From Misgurnus anguillicaudatus (taxonomy: Eukaryota > Chordata > Actinopteri > Cypriniformes > Cobitidae): a stretch of 64,000 bases of DNA. Location of the stretch: contig NC_073346.2 in the NCBI RefSeq assembly GCF_027580225.2, positions 9,450,001-9,514,000 of the forward strand. The letters are read 5' to 3'. The translations under genes were made by a program, and so were the position numbers. The notes under the pieces were generated by a model. That model had not been told where the DNA came from, did not search any database, and worked only from the letters and a program-made list of their open reading frames with translations. Below are positions 22,885-32,380 of this stretch, in pieces (position 1 is the stretch's first letter; each line of letters begins with the position of its first letter).

Positions 22885-23298
22885 CTAAATTCTTAGTATT
22901 TTTGTCTTGTTTTCAGTAAAAATATCTAAAATTTCTTAAATAAAGATGCTTTTTCATGATGAGCAAAACGACCCAAGAAAATAGACCAAAAATATTACAT
23001 TTAAGGGATTTTGTGCATAAAACAAGCAAAAATCTGCCAATGGAGTAAGCAAAAAAATCTTGAAAATTTTTCTTAAACACTAAATTCAAGAAAAATTTGC
23101 TTTAACCATTGGCAGATTTTTTTTTGCTTGTTTTATGCTCAAAATCCCTTAAATGTAATGTTGTTGGTTTAAAAACTAGACTTATTTTCTTGGGTTGTTT
23201 TGCTCATCAAGAAAAAGCATGTTAATTTAAGAATTTTTAGATATTTTTACTGAAAACAAGAAAATACTAAGAATTTTTTTCTTGAAAATAAGTTTAAT
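22885..23298. repeat. Palindromic MITE, family B, copy 2
   Basis: Arms CTTAGTATTTTTGTCTTG and its inverse CAAGAAAATACTAAG, with AAGATGCTTTTTCATGATG on the left and CATCAAGAAAAAGCATG on the right. Same family as 14668-15075. Confidence 0.8.
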
Positions 23299-23440
23299 TG
23301 TTGCGGTTAAAATGACTACTGGTGGCCGTTCTAGTGTTAAAAGTGTATGATAAGGGAACTCAATTTTCTCCTCATGTTAGGTCAACAAAATGCTGGAAAA
23401 AACAACAATACAGTTTTAGTTAAACATTCAACACTGAAAA

Positions 23441-23705
23441 AAGTGACTTTCTTACTTAGTATTTTTGTCTTGTTTTCAGTAGAAATATCTAAAAATTCTT
23501 AAATTAAGATGCTTTTTCTTGATGAGCAAAATGACCGAAGTAAATGAGTCTAGTTTTAAGACAAATTAATATACAATTAAAGTGAAATTGTCCTTAAAAC
23601 AAGCAAAATGATCTGCCAATGGGGTGAGAAAAAAATTGTGAAATAAGATTTCTTTTTTCTTAAACACTTAATTCAAGTAAAATTTTCTTACCCCATTGGT
23701 AGTCA
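23441..23705. repeat. Palindromic MITE, family B, partial copy 3
   Basis: Left arm complete (CTTAGTATTTTTGTCTTG, AAGATGCTTTTTCTTGATG), centre present to CTTACCCCATTGG, right arm missing. Confidence 0.75.
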
Positions 23706-23911
23706 AAATACCATAAAAGCACATGATTTTATGTAAATTAATATAAAAAGTCTCAGCTGTGTTGGGGGCCCTGTCAAGATTCTTTTCATGGGGCCCAAAA
23801 TCCTTAGCAGCGCCCCTGCACGTGACTATGCCGGAGCACGTCCTGTTGCAAATGCCAGTAAAACGTCTCGGTTACGTATGTAACCCTCGTTCCCTGAAGG
23901 AAGGGAACGGA

Positions 23912-24078
23912 GACGTCACGTCGTGACCGACGAATTGGGAACCGCTTCGCGGGTGACCTATCTACTTCGAGAACTATCAAAAAATGCCAATGAACTTGGC
24001 ATGCAGGTATTTGCATAATGCCGGCGCCGCCCCGCCAGGTGCGTATATAAGGCGCAGGTGCATAATACCAAATCAGCT
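23912..24078. repeat. DIRS left inverted terminal repeat
   Basis: 167 bp from GACGTCACG to AATCAGCT, identical as read to the inverse of 30009-30175. It includes a TATA-like GTATATAAGG (about 24042). Similarity continues weakly to about 24110. The outermost 50 bp (23862-23911) are not shared with the right end but are matched in the internal complementary region. Confidence 0.93.
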
Positions 24079-24149
24079 ATATTATTGCTGAGAAGCCGAG
24101 CAACAGTGCCCGGCCTGAACAGCAATGGAACAGCAAACTGTGGCGACGG

Positions 24150-24260
24150 GACGTGACGTCTCCGTTCCCTTCCTTCAGGGAACGAGGGTTACATACGTAA
24201 CCGAGACGTTCCCTTTCAGTCGGTCACTACGACGTCACGTCGTGACCGACGAATTGGGAA
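24150..24260. repeat. DIRS internal complementary region
   Basis: 24150-24210 is the reverse complement of the left end 23862-23922, and 24208-24260 is the reverse complement of the right end 30146-30198. The two overlap by GTT at 24208-24210. This is the layout expected if the region serves as a splint bringing both cDNA ends together during circle formation, as in the Dictyostelium DIRS-1 model. Matches are perfect as far as I could read. Confidence 0.93.
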
Positions 24261-24843
24261 TCCCTACCAAAACGCCACTGCAGCTGAACCCTTCCAGTGC
24301 CTGCAAAAGCCCTCCGCCCTCCACATAAAGGGGCGGAACCTAAGGCGAATGCAGAAGGCCGGTCACTACCTGTTCCTCAACCCACGATAGTGAAGCAGCG
24401 AACTGGGGGAAGCGTCTAAACTGAGCGGAGTTAGAACACTGCGGAAGCCATCCCCTAAGAAGGTTAAATGGATGACATAAAAATATATGAAACAACCGAC
24501 AGGTTGCTCAAAATAAAGTCTCTGAACAATACATGGTATGTTGAGAGATGCAGAGCAGGCTCTGCTAAGGAAAAACGTGGAGGATTAGAACCCCACGGAC
24601 TTTACACACAAATGAACCCCACGTAGGGGACAAATGTGGGCGCCTAGCCTACACAGGTTTACAGAGAATACATCAGTGATAGGTTGACAGCGGATGCTCC
24701 GCAACATCGGCTATCAAGGCGGTGGAGGAGAGCCAAAAACAGTTTTTGTGACGTTTTTGCCCCGATGGCCTTCCATATTGGTGCAAATGTGCAGCACCAA
24801 AATAGAGGCTCCAAGCCGACGAGCCAACCCTCGGCATTCTTAA
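24261..24843. other. DIRS 3' untranslated stretch
   Basis: Between the internal complementary region and the recombinase stop. No ORF or secondary feature recognised; it belongs to the element by position. Confidence 0.7.
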
Positions 24844-25842
24844 CTAGTTAGTAGAAAGAACCTGAGTGGAAACCGGCTCGACACGAACACTATAGAATCT
24901 TGTGAATGTATTAGGTGTCGCCTAGCCTGCAGCTCTACAAATATCTGTTAGCGAGGAACCGCGAGCCAGTGCCCAAGATGATGCCACACTGCGTGTAGAG
25001 TGGGCACGTAACTTAAATGGACAAGGCACATTCTGCTTTTGATATGCAAGGGCTATAGTATCCACAATCCAATGGGACATCCTCTGCTTGGTGACAGCTT
25101 TTCCTTTCTGCTGACCACCGTAACAAACAAAGAGCTGATCTGAGGTCCTAAAACTTTGCGTCCTGTCTATATACACACGTAGTGCACGAACAGGGCATAA
25201 CAAAGCCATGGCTGGTTCTGCCTCCTCCAAAGGCAGTGCTTGGAGATTCACCACTTGATCTCTAAAAGGAGTGGTGGGAACTTTGGGCACAAAGCCGGGC
25301 CGGGGTCTCAGTGTCACGCTGGATGCAGCCGGCCCGAACTGAAGGCACGATTCATCGACCGAAAATGCATGAATATCCCCTATCCTCTTAACAGAAGCCA
25401 AAGCAAGGAGAGTTAAAGTTTTCATTGTAAGAAATTTAACACTCACACTATGCAGAGGCTCAAATGGGGCTTCCTGGAGTGATTTCAGCACCAAGGACAG
25501 GTCCCAAGGAGGAATAGAGGGGGGACGCGAAGGATTCAGTCTTCGAGCGCCTCTGAGAAATCGAATGACTAGGTCGTGCTGACCCACTGTTCTACCGTTT
25601 ACGGGTGAATGGTGAGCTGATATCGCAGCGATATCGACCTTAATAGTGGATGGTGACAGCCTATTCTCCAAACGACGCTGGAGATATAAAAGCACAACAC
25701 TAATCGGGCATTCTCGGGGGTTTTCACTTCGGGAAGAACACCAGTCGACAAACAGGTTCCATTTAAGCGCGTATGCCTGTCTCGTAGACGGCGCTCGCGC
25801 AGCAGCAATAGGGTTAGATACCTCTTGCGGTAAATCACTCAT
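24844..25842 (-). pseudogene. DIRS tyrosine recombinase, premature stop before catalytic Tyr
   Basis: A site-specific recombinase that would integrate the circular DNA copy. The ATG at 25842-25840 overlaps the RNase H stop (ATGA). The frame gives 306 codons to TAG at 24924-24922. Seen in order: an N-terminal SAM-like region with RAPSTRQAYALKW (residues 16-28), catalytic Arg in VKRIGDIHAF (Arg153), and the H-x-x-R box HSTR (281-284). The TAG stands where the family normally has Trp (TAG versus TGG). After it the same frame continues with the catalytic Tyr (codon 317, 24894-24892) and ends at TAG 24846-24844. So only the active-site tail is cut off. The upstream part of this frame is open far into the RNase H region, giving a misleading single long ORF. 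Confidence 0.92.
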
Positions 25843-28260
25843 ATCCTCCGTGCCCCGTCCAGAGACCACACATGGAGGTTCCACAGGTCGGGGCGCGGGT
25901 GCCATAATGTGCCCTCTTGTTGAGAAAGAAGGTCCTTCCTCAGGGGAATCTTCCACGGAGGGGCTGTCGCGAGGAGAGAGAGTTCTGGAAACCAACTCCT
26001 GGTTGTCCAATACGGTGCCACCAACAGCACGCTCTCCTCGTCCTCCCGGATTTTGCATAAGGTTTGCGCAATGAGGCTCACCGGAGGGAACGCGTATTTG
26101 CGCATGTTTCGCGGCCAGCTGTGTGCCAATGCATCCACGCCGAGCGAGTCGTCGGCTAGTGAATAGAACAGGCGACAATGGGTCGTCTCTGGGGAAGCAA
26201 ACAGATCTATCTGCGCTTTGCCGAAACGTCTCCAAATTTGCTGAACCGCAATGGGATGGAGCCGCCATTCGCCGGGACGCGCAGCCCGAGAGAGCGCATC
26301 CGCCTCTGCATTGAGCGAGCCCGGGATGTAAATGGCACGAAGAGACCTCAAATTCTTCTGACTCCAAGTGAGGAGGTGACGGGCGAGATGCGACAGGTGA
26401 CGCGAGCGTAAACTGCCTTGACGATTGATGTACGCCACGGTCGCAGTGTTGTCTGTTCGAACTAATACATCTTTGCCCCGTAACTCGTTGCTGAAACGGA
26501 CGAGCGCAAGATATACAGCCCACATTTCCCGGCAGTTTATGTGCCAATGCAGCTGGGGTGTCGTCCAGACCCCCGAAGCCGCAAGCCCATCGTACGTGGC
26601 CCCCCACCCCGTGTCTGACGCATCTGTGCATACTATCGCATGCCTGGAGACCTGTCTCAGAGGCACACCGGCTCGGAGAAACGCACGGTCTAACCACGGA
26701 GTGAAAGTGCGACGACACGCAGGTGTAATGATAACACGGTGAATGCCGCGCAGCCACGCTCTCCTCGGGACTCGATCGTGAAGCCAATGCTGAAGCGGTC
26801 GCATATGAAGCAGTCCGAGCGGAGTTACAGCTGCGGCTGCTGCCATATGCCCCAAAAGCTTCTGAAATTGTTTCAGCGGGACCGCGCTCTTGCTCTTGAA
26901 TGTATCCAGGCAAGTCAGAATCGACTGTACACGCGCCTCTGTTAGACGAGCTGTCAAATCGATCGAGTCCAGTTCCATACCGAGAAAAGAGATTCTCTGC
27001 ACGGGGCAAAGCTTGCTCTTTTCCCAGTTGACCCGAAGACCCAAACGAGCGAGGTGTTTTAGTTAAATCTCTGTGATCGCACAGCGTCTGACGTGTTTGA
27101 GCTATTATTAGCCAATCGTCCAGATACGCGAGAATGCGCACACCTCTCTCTCTCAGGGGTTTTAAAGCCCCCTCCACTACTTTGGTGAATACACGGGGCG
27201 ACAGAGAGAGCCCGAATGGGAGGACTTTGTACTGGTATGCTCGCCCCTCGAACGCAAAGCGGAGAAACGGCCTGTGTCGGGGGAGAATCGATACGTGAAA
27301 GTACGCGTCCTTCAGGTCGATAGATGCGAACCAATCGTTTGGACGAATGCATGGAAATATGCGTTTGGGTGTCAGCATTTTGAACGGCATTCTGTGAAGT
27401 GCACGGTTCAGCGAACGCAGGTCTAGGATCGGTCGCAAGCCGCCGCTTTTCTTGGGTACAATAAAGTAAGGGCTGTAAAACCCCGACCTCATCTCGGCTG
27501 GAGGGACCGGCTGGATCGCGTCTTTCGCCAATAAGACAGCGATCTCCGCACGGAGGACGTGCGCATCGGCAGCTCTCACCGTAGTGAAACGAACGCCGGA
27601 GAATTTGGGGGGACGCCGAGCAAATTGGATCGCATAGCCGAGACGAATCGTGCGTAAAAGCCAACGCGACGGGCTGGGAAGCTGTTCCCACGCCCCCAGA
27701 TACCGTGCGAGGGGGACTAAAGGCACGATCGGTGTACCCGCGGCGGGCGCAACGGAGGTGATTGCCGGTGTGTGCGTAACGGCCGCACCGACAGCAGTGT
27801 TGTGCGTGATAACACTCACCTGAGTCCGTTGCTGGGTGGTTGAGTAAGGGAGGCCCTGCTGAAGACACCTCACACCACTCGATGCACCCTCTGGCGAAGG
27901 AGGAGGGAGACGATGGGTTATGAGCCCGTAGCTGTCTCCTACCGGCTGAGAGCACGGTGGGGTTATGAGCCCGTGCGTCGCTCTCGTTCTCCTCTGATGA
28001 GTCGGAGAACGAGGGGGGGTTATGAGCCCGCTCGTGTCTCCGGCGCTCATCTGAAGACCTAGAGATGGAAGTGGAATTCGCTCTTTTTGTGGATTTGTGG
28101 GTTCCGACTGAAAAGTCGGCGGAACAGAAAAATGAAACAAAAGATTCCCCAACCGGCCCTCCTCCGGTGGGGGGAGTGGTGCCTTCACCATCTCCCGAAG
28201 AGCGATCCCCTCCATCTCTAGGTCGCCCGTCTCAGGGCCACTTAGATCTTCTTTTACCAC
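25839..28260 (-). pseudogene. DIRS reverse transcriptase / RNase H, one frameshift
   Basis: Would copy the element RNA and remove the RNA strand. The frame opens at GTG 28260 (first ATG 28215) and overlaps the ORF1 stop at 28256-28254. A proline-rich leader is followed by the RT domain: YSPYFIVPKKSGGLRPILDL, SIDLKDAYFHV, LPFGLSLSP and the catalytic YLDD (residues 379-382 of this frame). At the run of four A on the minus strand (27060-27057) the frame is lost; the rest resumes in another frame to TGA 25841-25839. That second part has the thumb (GLRVNWEKSKL), then RNase H with acidic residues in CTDASDTGWGA, CREMWAV and RTDNTATVAY, and NAEADALSR near the end. One extra A in the run explains the break; a sequencing error or frameshifting cannot be excluded. 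Confidence 0.93.
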
Positions 28261-29675
28261 CCTTTGAAGCGGGCTGAGCGGGCGGGCTGCTGACGACCGG
28301 TTCCTCGCTTCTTAGAAGAGCCCCGGGGAGGAACGGAGGGGGCCGCCGCAGGACGCCCTCGGCGAGGAGCAGGCTGAGGCGCCGACGTGGATGGGGCGGG
28401 CGCAGGACGCTTCCGACGTGGCATGATCTGAGCGATGGCCTCAGTCTGCTTCTTGGCCGCGGAGAATTGCTGCGCAAACTCCTCGACCGTCTCGCCGAAC
28501 AGGCCGGTCTGGGAAACCGGAGCATTCAGGAGCCGGGTTTTATCAGCGTCCTTCATGTCCGCCAGACACAGCCAGAGATGGCGTTCCTGGACTACCAGGG
28601 TAGACATCACACGCCCGACGGCGCGTGCGGTGACCTTGGTCGCACGAAGCGCCAGATCTGTAGCCGCACGTAGTTCGGAGAACTCCGCCGAGTCGTGACC
28701 TCCCGCGTGCAGATCCCTCAGAGCCTTAGCCTGGTGAACCTGCAGCAATGCCATGGCATGCAGGGCAGAGGCTGCCTCCCCACAAGCCTTGTAAGCAGCA
28801 CCGGACAGCGCCGAAGACTGCTTACAGGCCCGTGAGGGGAGAGTAGGCTGGTCCCGCCAGGAGGAAGCGACACCGGCCGGACACAACTGCATCGCGACCG
28901 GGCGCTCCACTGACGGGATACCAGTGTACCCCTTGGCATCTCCACCCTCGAGAGAGGTGAGAGGTGAAGGCTGATACGGCCGGTTCCGGGCGGAAAACTG
29001 GGTTTTCCATGACCGCGTCAGCTCTTCATGCACCTCGGGGAAGAAAGGCACTGGGGGCGAGGACTGAGAAGCCCTGGCACCCCCGAAGAACCAATCATCG
29101 AGGCGGGACGGTTCAGGTGGGGGAGGTTTAGTCCACTCCAAGCCGACCGCCTCCGCCGCCCGAGCGAGCATGGCTGCCATCTCAGGGTCGAACGCAGAAC
29201 CCGCAACCTGGCCCGAAGGCGGGAGCGGATCCGGATAGACGTCCGAGGCTGACAACCCCCCCTCCGACGTTACGGTGGACATCGCGTCAGGTGGAGGCTC
29301 GACAGAGCGCGAGGACACCGTAGAACACGGGCCGCTCGTCTCCATCGAGACCTCCGCTGGCAACGGATCAGGGCGCTGGGAGCTACTGGACGAACCAGCA
29401 GACCGACCCAGCACCGTTATACGGAGGTCATCCTTCGCAAGTTTGGTAGCTGCGCCCTTAGCAGCACCAGACTGGGAAGGCGGGAGCCGTTGCCGGAGGA
29501 ACGACACCCGTCTCCGCAAATCCGCCATAGTCATGCCCTCACAGATGGGGCATGAGCTATCACGCAACGCTGCCTCTGCGTGCTGGAGCCCCAGACACGA
29601 AAGACAACGCTTGTGGCCATCCTGGGGGGCGATGAACACACCGCATCCAGAAACGGAGCACGGACGGAAATCCAT
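28254..29675 (-). CDS. DIRS ORF1, gag-like protein
   Basis: 473 codons, uninterrupted, ATG at 29675, TAA at 28256-28254. The N-terminus has a Cys/His cluster (C6, C11, H21, C24, C27, H32, C42, C45) of the sort CxxxxC...HxxCxxC...CxxC that could bind zinc. The middle is acidic and proline/serine-rich. The C-terminus is strongly basic (RRKRPAPAPS, PRRGRPAAAP, KKRGTGRQ), suited to nucleic acid binding. By position and composition it is the structural, RNA-binding protein of the element; ORF1 of vertebrate DIRS elements is little characterised. It overlaps the RT frame by 7 bases if GTG is used, or is separated from its first ATG by 38 bases. Confidence 0.85.
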   Translation of the reverse strand: MDFRPCSVSGCGVFIAPQDGHKRCLSCLGLQHAEAALRDSSCPICEGMTMADLRRRVSFLRQRLPPSQSGAAKGAATKLAKDDLRITVLGRSAGSSSSSQRPDPLPAEVSMETSGPCSTVSSRSVEPPPDAMSTVTSEGGLSASDVYPDPLPPSGQVAGSAFDPEMAAMLARAAEAVGLEWTKPPPPEPSRLDDWFFGGARASQSSPPVPFFPEVHEELTRSWKTQFSARNRPYQPSPLTSLEGGDAKGYTGIPSVERPVAMQLCPAGVASSWRDQPTLPSRACKQSSALSGAAYKACGEAASALHAMALLQVHQAKALRDLHAGGHDSAEFSELRAATDLALRATKVTARAVGRVMSTLVVQERHLWLCLADMKDADKTRLLNAPVSQTGLFGETVEEFAQQFSAAKKQTEAIAQIMPRRKRPAPAPSTSAPQPAPRRGRPAAAPSVPPRGSSKKRGTGRQQPARSARFKGW

Positions 29676-30008
29676 CTTTAAAAAGACGACCCCGACCGTG
29701 ACACGAATGAGTGGCTGTCTTTAAAAAGACACAAAGCTCAAACGTGCTGCTCTTTCAGGGAAATCACTCTTTTGTGCGAGCTGGTGAAACACACAGGGAG
29801 AGGCAAACGCACTCACTCGAACTCAAGTCCTAAAAAAAGAGACAGAGAGAGAGAGAAAGGGTGGAGAAAACACTGCGAGCCTCCGCTGAGGTGTCTTTGC
29901 CCAACCAACTTCAGCAAGCTGAGACTTTTCTTCCCAGAACAGGATCTACGAAGATCAGTTTTTAGAAAGCTTCTCGTGAGCAGATGTCTGCCGGCTTCGA
30001 AGCAATAA
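29676..30008. other. DIRS 5' leader between the right ITR and ORF1
   Basis: 333 bases upstream of ORF1 in element sense. TTTAAAAAGAC occurs twice (about 29678 and 29723), and an AG-rich tract lies at 29838-29860. No start upstream of ORF1 looks used. Confidence 0.7.
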
Positions 30009-30175
30009 AGCTGATTTGGTATTATGCACCTGCGCCTTATATACGCACCTGGCGGGGCGGCGCCGGCATTATGCAAATACCTGCATGCCAAGTTCATTGG
30101 CATTTTTTGATAGTTCTCGAAGTAGATAGGTCACCCGCGAAGCGGTTCCCAATTCGTCGGTCACGACGTGACGTC
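30009..30175. repeat. DIRS right inverted terminal repeat
   Basis: Inverse of 23912-24078, identical as read. The outer 23 bases to 30198 (GTGACCGACTGAAAGGGAAC at the end) are not shared with the left end but are matched in the internal complementary region. On the minus strand this is the upstream end and should carry the promoter; a TATATAAGG-like box lies near 30043. Confidence 0.93.
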
Positions 30176-30240
30176 GTAGTGACCGACTGAAAGGGAACTG
30201 ACTATTAACAGCTTAAATTAAATTAAGTTGGACTTGATAG

Positions 30241-30704
30241 CAGAGGTGGACAATACTTAGTTACATTAGTTACATTTTCCAAGCATCTGTGCTTTATTAG
30301 GGTGTTTGTCTTGGGAAAAATGTTACTTCACTACATTAACGCATAGAATCATGTGTATTCTTTAATATTGCATATTAAAATTTATACCACGGGTCTGTTG
30401 AATGCTATATTCTGATGGAATAATTGACGACGAGCCATTGAATTATTTGATAATAATGCATACTCGTGGTGTAACAGCACTCCACTTCGCGTCGTGCTGC
30501 ATTACCACCTTGGGTGTGCATTATTTTTGTATTTGCAATGGCTCATCATCAATTATTCCTTACTTATTTAATACCTCATTACATTAAAATTGTGTACTTT
30601 TACTTCGGTAAAAGTACGTTAATGTACTTAAATATTAAATGTAAAATAAAAACTTGTATTTATTAAATGTAATAAAGTAAAAATTATGATAGTGTCCACC
30701 TCTG
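30241..30704. mobile_element. hAT-type non-autonomous element hosting a MITE
   Basis: Termini CAGAGGTGGACAATAC and GTGTCCACCTCTG. Flanks CTTGATAG (30233-30240) and CTTGAAAG (30705-30712) differ in one base of eight. The interior has paired TACTTTAC/GTAAAAGTA blocks and an inserted MITE. Confidence 0.8.
30383..30572. mobile_element. MITE, family C, copy 1
   Basis: Starts TTTATACCACGGGTCTGTTG and ends AATTATTCCTTACTTAT; the middle has CACCTTGGGTGTGCATTA. The same ends are at 56127-56348. Inserted in the 30241-30704 element. TSD not resolved. Confidence 0.7.
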
Positions 30705-30712
30705 CTTGAAAG

Positions 30713-32380
30713 TGACCCTAGCAAGTTGTGAACCCACCTGTGGACGTTGGCACGAACGATCAATTTACTTCTCCTTTTGGTGTTTTTTGGGATTCTGTAA
30801 AATTCCTTGTTAATCTGTTAGTACAGTCTATCGCACAACAGCTTTTTCCCATTTAGACGCGTTTTTCTCTTTTTTTCGCTGATTTCACACTGTATACAAA
30901 TTCTGCTGCTCTGTCTTTTGCCTATCAGTAGGCGTAACCGCAGTCACTTTCGGCGAAGGTGACGTCATGTGCATACTCTCTATAGCCCTTGTGTTTCGGT
31001 TGTACTGGGTTGAGTATTGTTTCACTGTGATGTTTATTCTGTTTCCGTGTTCCCTGTACCATGCCTGTTTGAGAGATATTGAGGTCAATATAACATGCTC
31101 TAATTTTACAGTAGCCTATTCACAAATTTTATACATTCAATATAATATTCAAAAATCCTCCCACTGTTTCACAGATCTAACCTAACAACCATATTGCGAG
31201 AACCACTGATAGTTCACATGATATGAGGGAAGGGGAAATCCTAATCTCATGAGAACTTTGATGTTTCCCGTGCCGGGGTGGAGAGGAAAACATAGCTCTT
31301 GTGGTTTACATGGGCAGAGCAAACAAATAAACGCTTGCACAAAAGCCTACTAAACCATTTCTCTTTGTGCTCTGTAGGCTCTCTTCATGCTCACTCTCAA
31401 TTAAAAATGGCCTCTTAGCAAAGGTTTTCAATGAGATTTTGTCAAAGCTTTTGGACAGTGAAAGTGACATAGAGGAGAATGTTTCAGAGACAGACGCTCC
31501 TTAGTGCTGCTCCTTAGTCATCAAAATGGTCCCAGGGCCCACCTAAAAATGTTGTCAGCCATGTCCAAGATATAAAATCAGCATTTGAGCTTTTTATTGC
31601 ATCAATTGAAAAGTATGTACTTGAAATGACAAACCTAGAGGGGAGGAGGGTTTATTGGGGCACTTGGACTGATGTTACTTACTTGCAAGCCTACATTTGG
31701 TTGGTCATTTTGGCAGGAGTGTACAAGTTTGTTTTCTCCAAGGGTCAAATTCATGTTACTATCCTTATATCCTTATACTGTATATATCCAATATTAGGTC
31801 AATCTGTGAAATTTTATGGTGATTTGTCGTGCAATAGGTATCTGGATATATAAGGGCTGGGGAGTGAGGGTTTGTGGGTGGAAAGTTTATTTAAAAGGCT
31901 TTTTAAGTAGTTAAAAGGTTATAAATCACCCGACACAAACCTTTTAGTAGAAAAATCATATTCTTAGGTTTATAATTGCTGACCCCAGTGGGTTACATTT
32001 TATCAGATTTCTGGGTAACAGTAGGGTTAGTGTTGACTGGCTTTGTGGTTTAATTTTTATATAACAAAAAATGTAATATATATAAAAACAAACAATAGAT
32101 TCCAAGCAATATTTGGTATCAAACTGAATCATTTAAAGCATTATAAAAATAATAAAGGATAAAAATAGTAACGACAAGTCTTGGAGTCTTGGAGAGGACC
32201 TTTGTGAAAAATAAAAAATAATCAACTTTAAAACTTTTATTTTACATTTTTTACAAAGGTCCCTTCAATGCTCCATAAACACATCTTATGGCTTCAATGC
32301 ATCGTATCAATGTAATAATCCAATTTGAAATAAATTGGGATGATGGGGATAATTGTACAACCCATAATATTTGAATAGTC
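30713..32380. other. No gene seen
   Basis: AT-rich sequence; no exon, RNA or repeat pair recognised. 30940-30970 has GGTGACGTCATG, a CRE-like site without context. Confidence 0.45.

Larger units (their letters stand above)
22577..23818. mobile_element. hAT-type non-autonomous transposon
   Basis: Left terminus CAGGGGTGCTGTAAAGG; complement of the right terminus CAGGGGCGCTGCTAAGG. An exact 8-bp TSD CACGTGAC flanks it at 22569-22576 and 23819-23826. GGGCCC-rich subterminal blocks sit near both ends. The interior contains family B palindromic sequence (22885-23298) and a half copy (23441-23700). No transposase frame. Confidence 0.9.
23862..30198 (-). mobile_element. DIRS-type tyrosine-recombinase retrotransposon, complete ends
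   Basis: A 6.3-kb element oriented right to left. Order on the minus strand: inverted terminal repeat (30175-30009), ORF1, RT/RNase H, tyrosine recombinase, internal complementary region (24260-24150) and inverted terminal repeat (24078-23912). DIRS elements copy through a circular DNA intermediate and integrate with a tyrosine recombinase instead of an integrase, so they make no target duplication. Both outer ends here carry AAC (23862-23864 and 30196-30198), i.e. GTT in element sense, the trinucleotide expected at a DIRS recombination site. All structural parts are present. The RT and recombinase frames each carry one lesion. Confidence 0.95.

Noticed and set aside
25646..26945. Several plus-strand frames opposite the DIRS coding region
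   Set aside because: Antisense shadows of the RT/RNase H and recombinase frames.
27059..27955. Minus-strand open frame of 298 codons overlapping the RT domain
   Set aside because: It is a third frame over the RT region; the RT motifs are in another frame and this one has no family features. GC-rich composition explains the openness.
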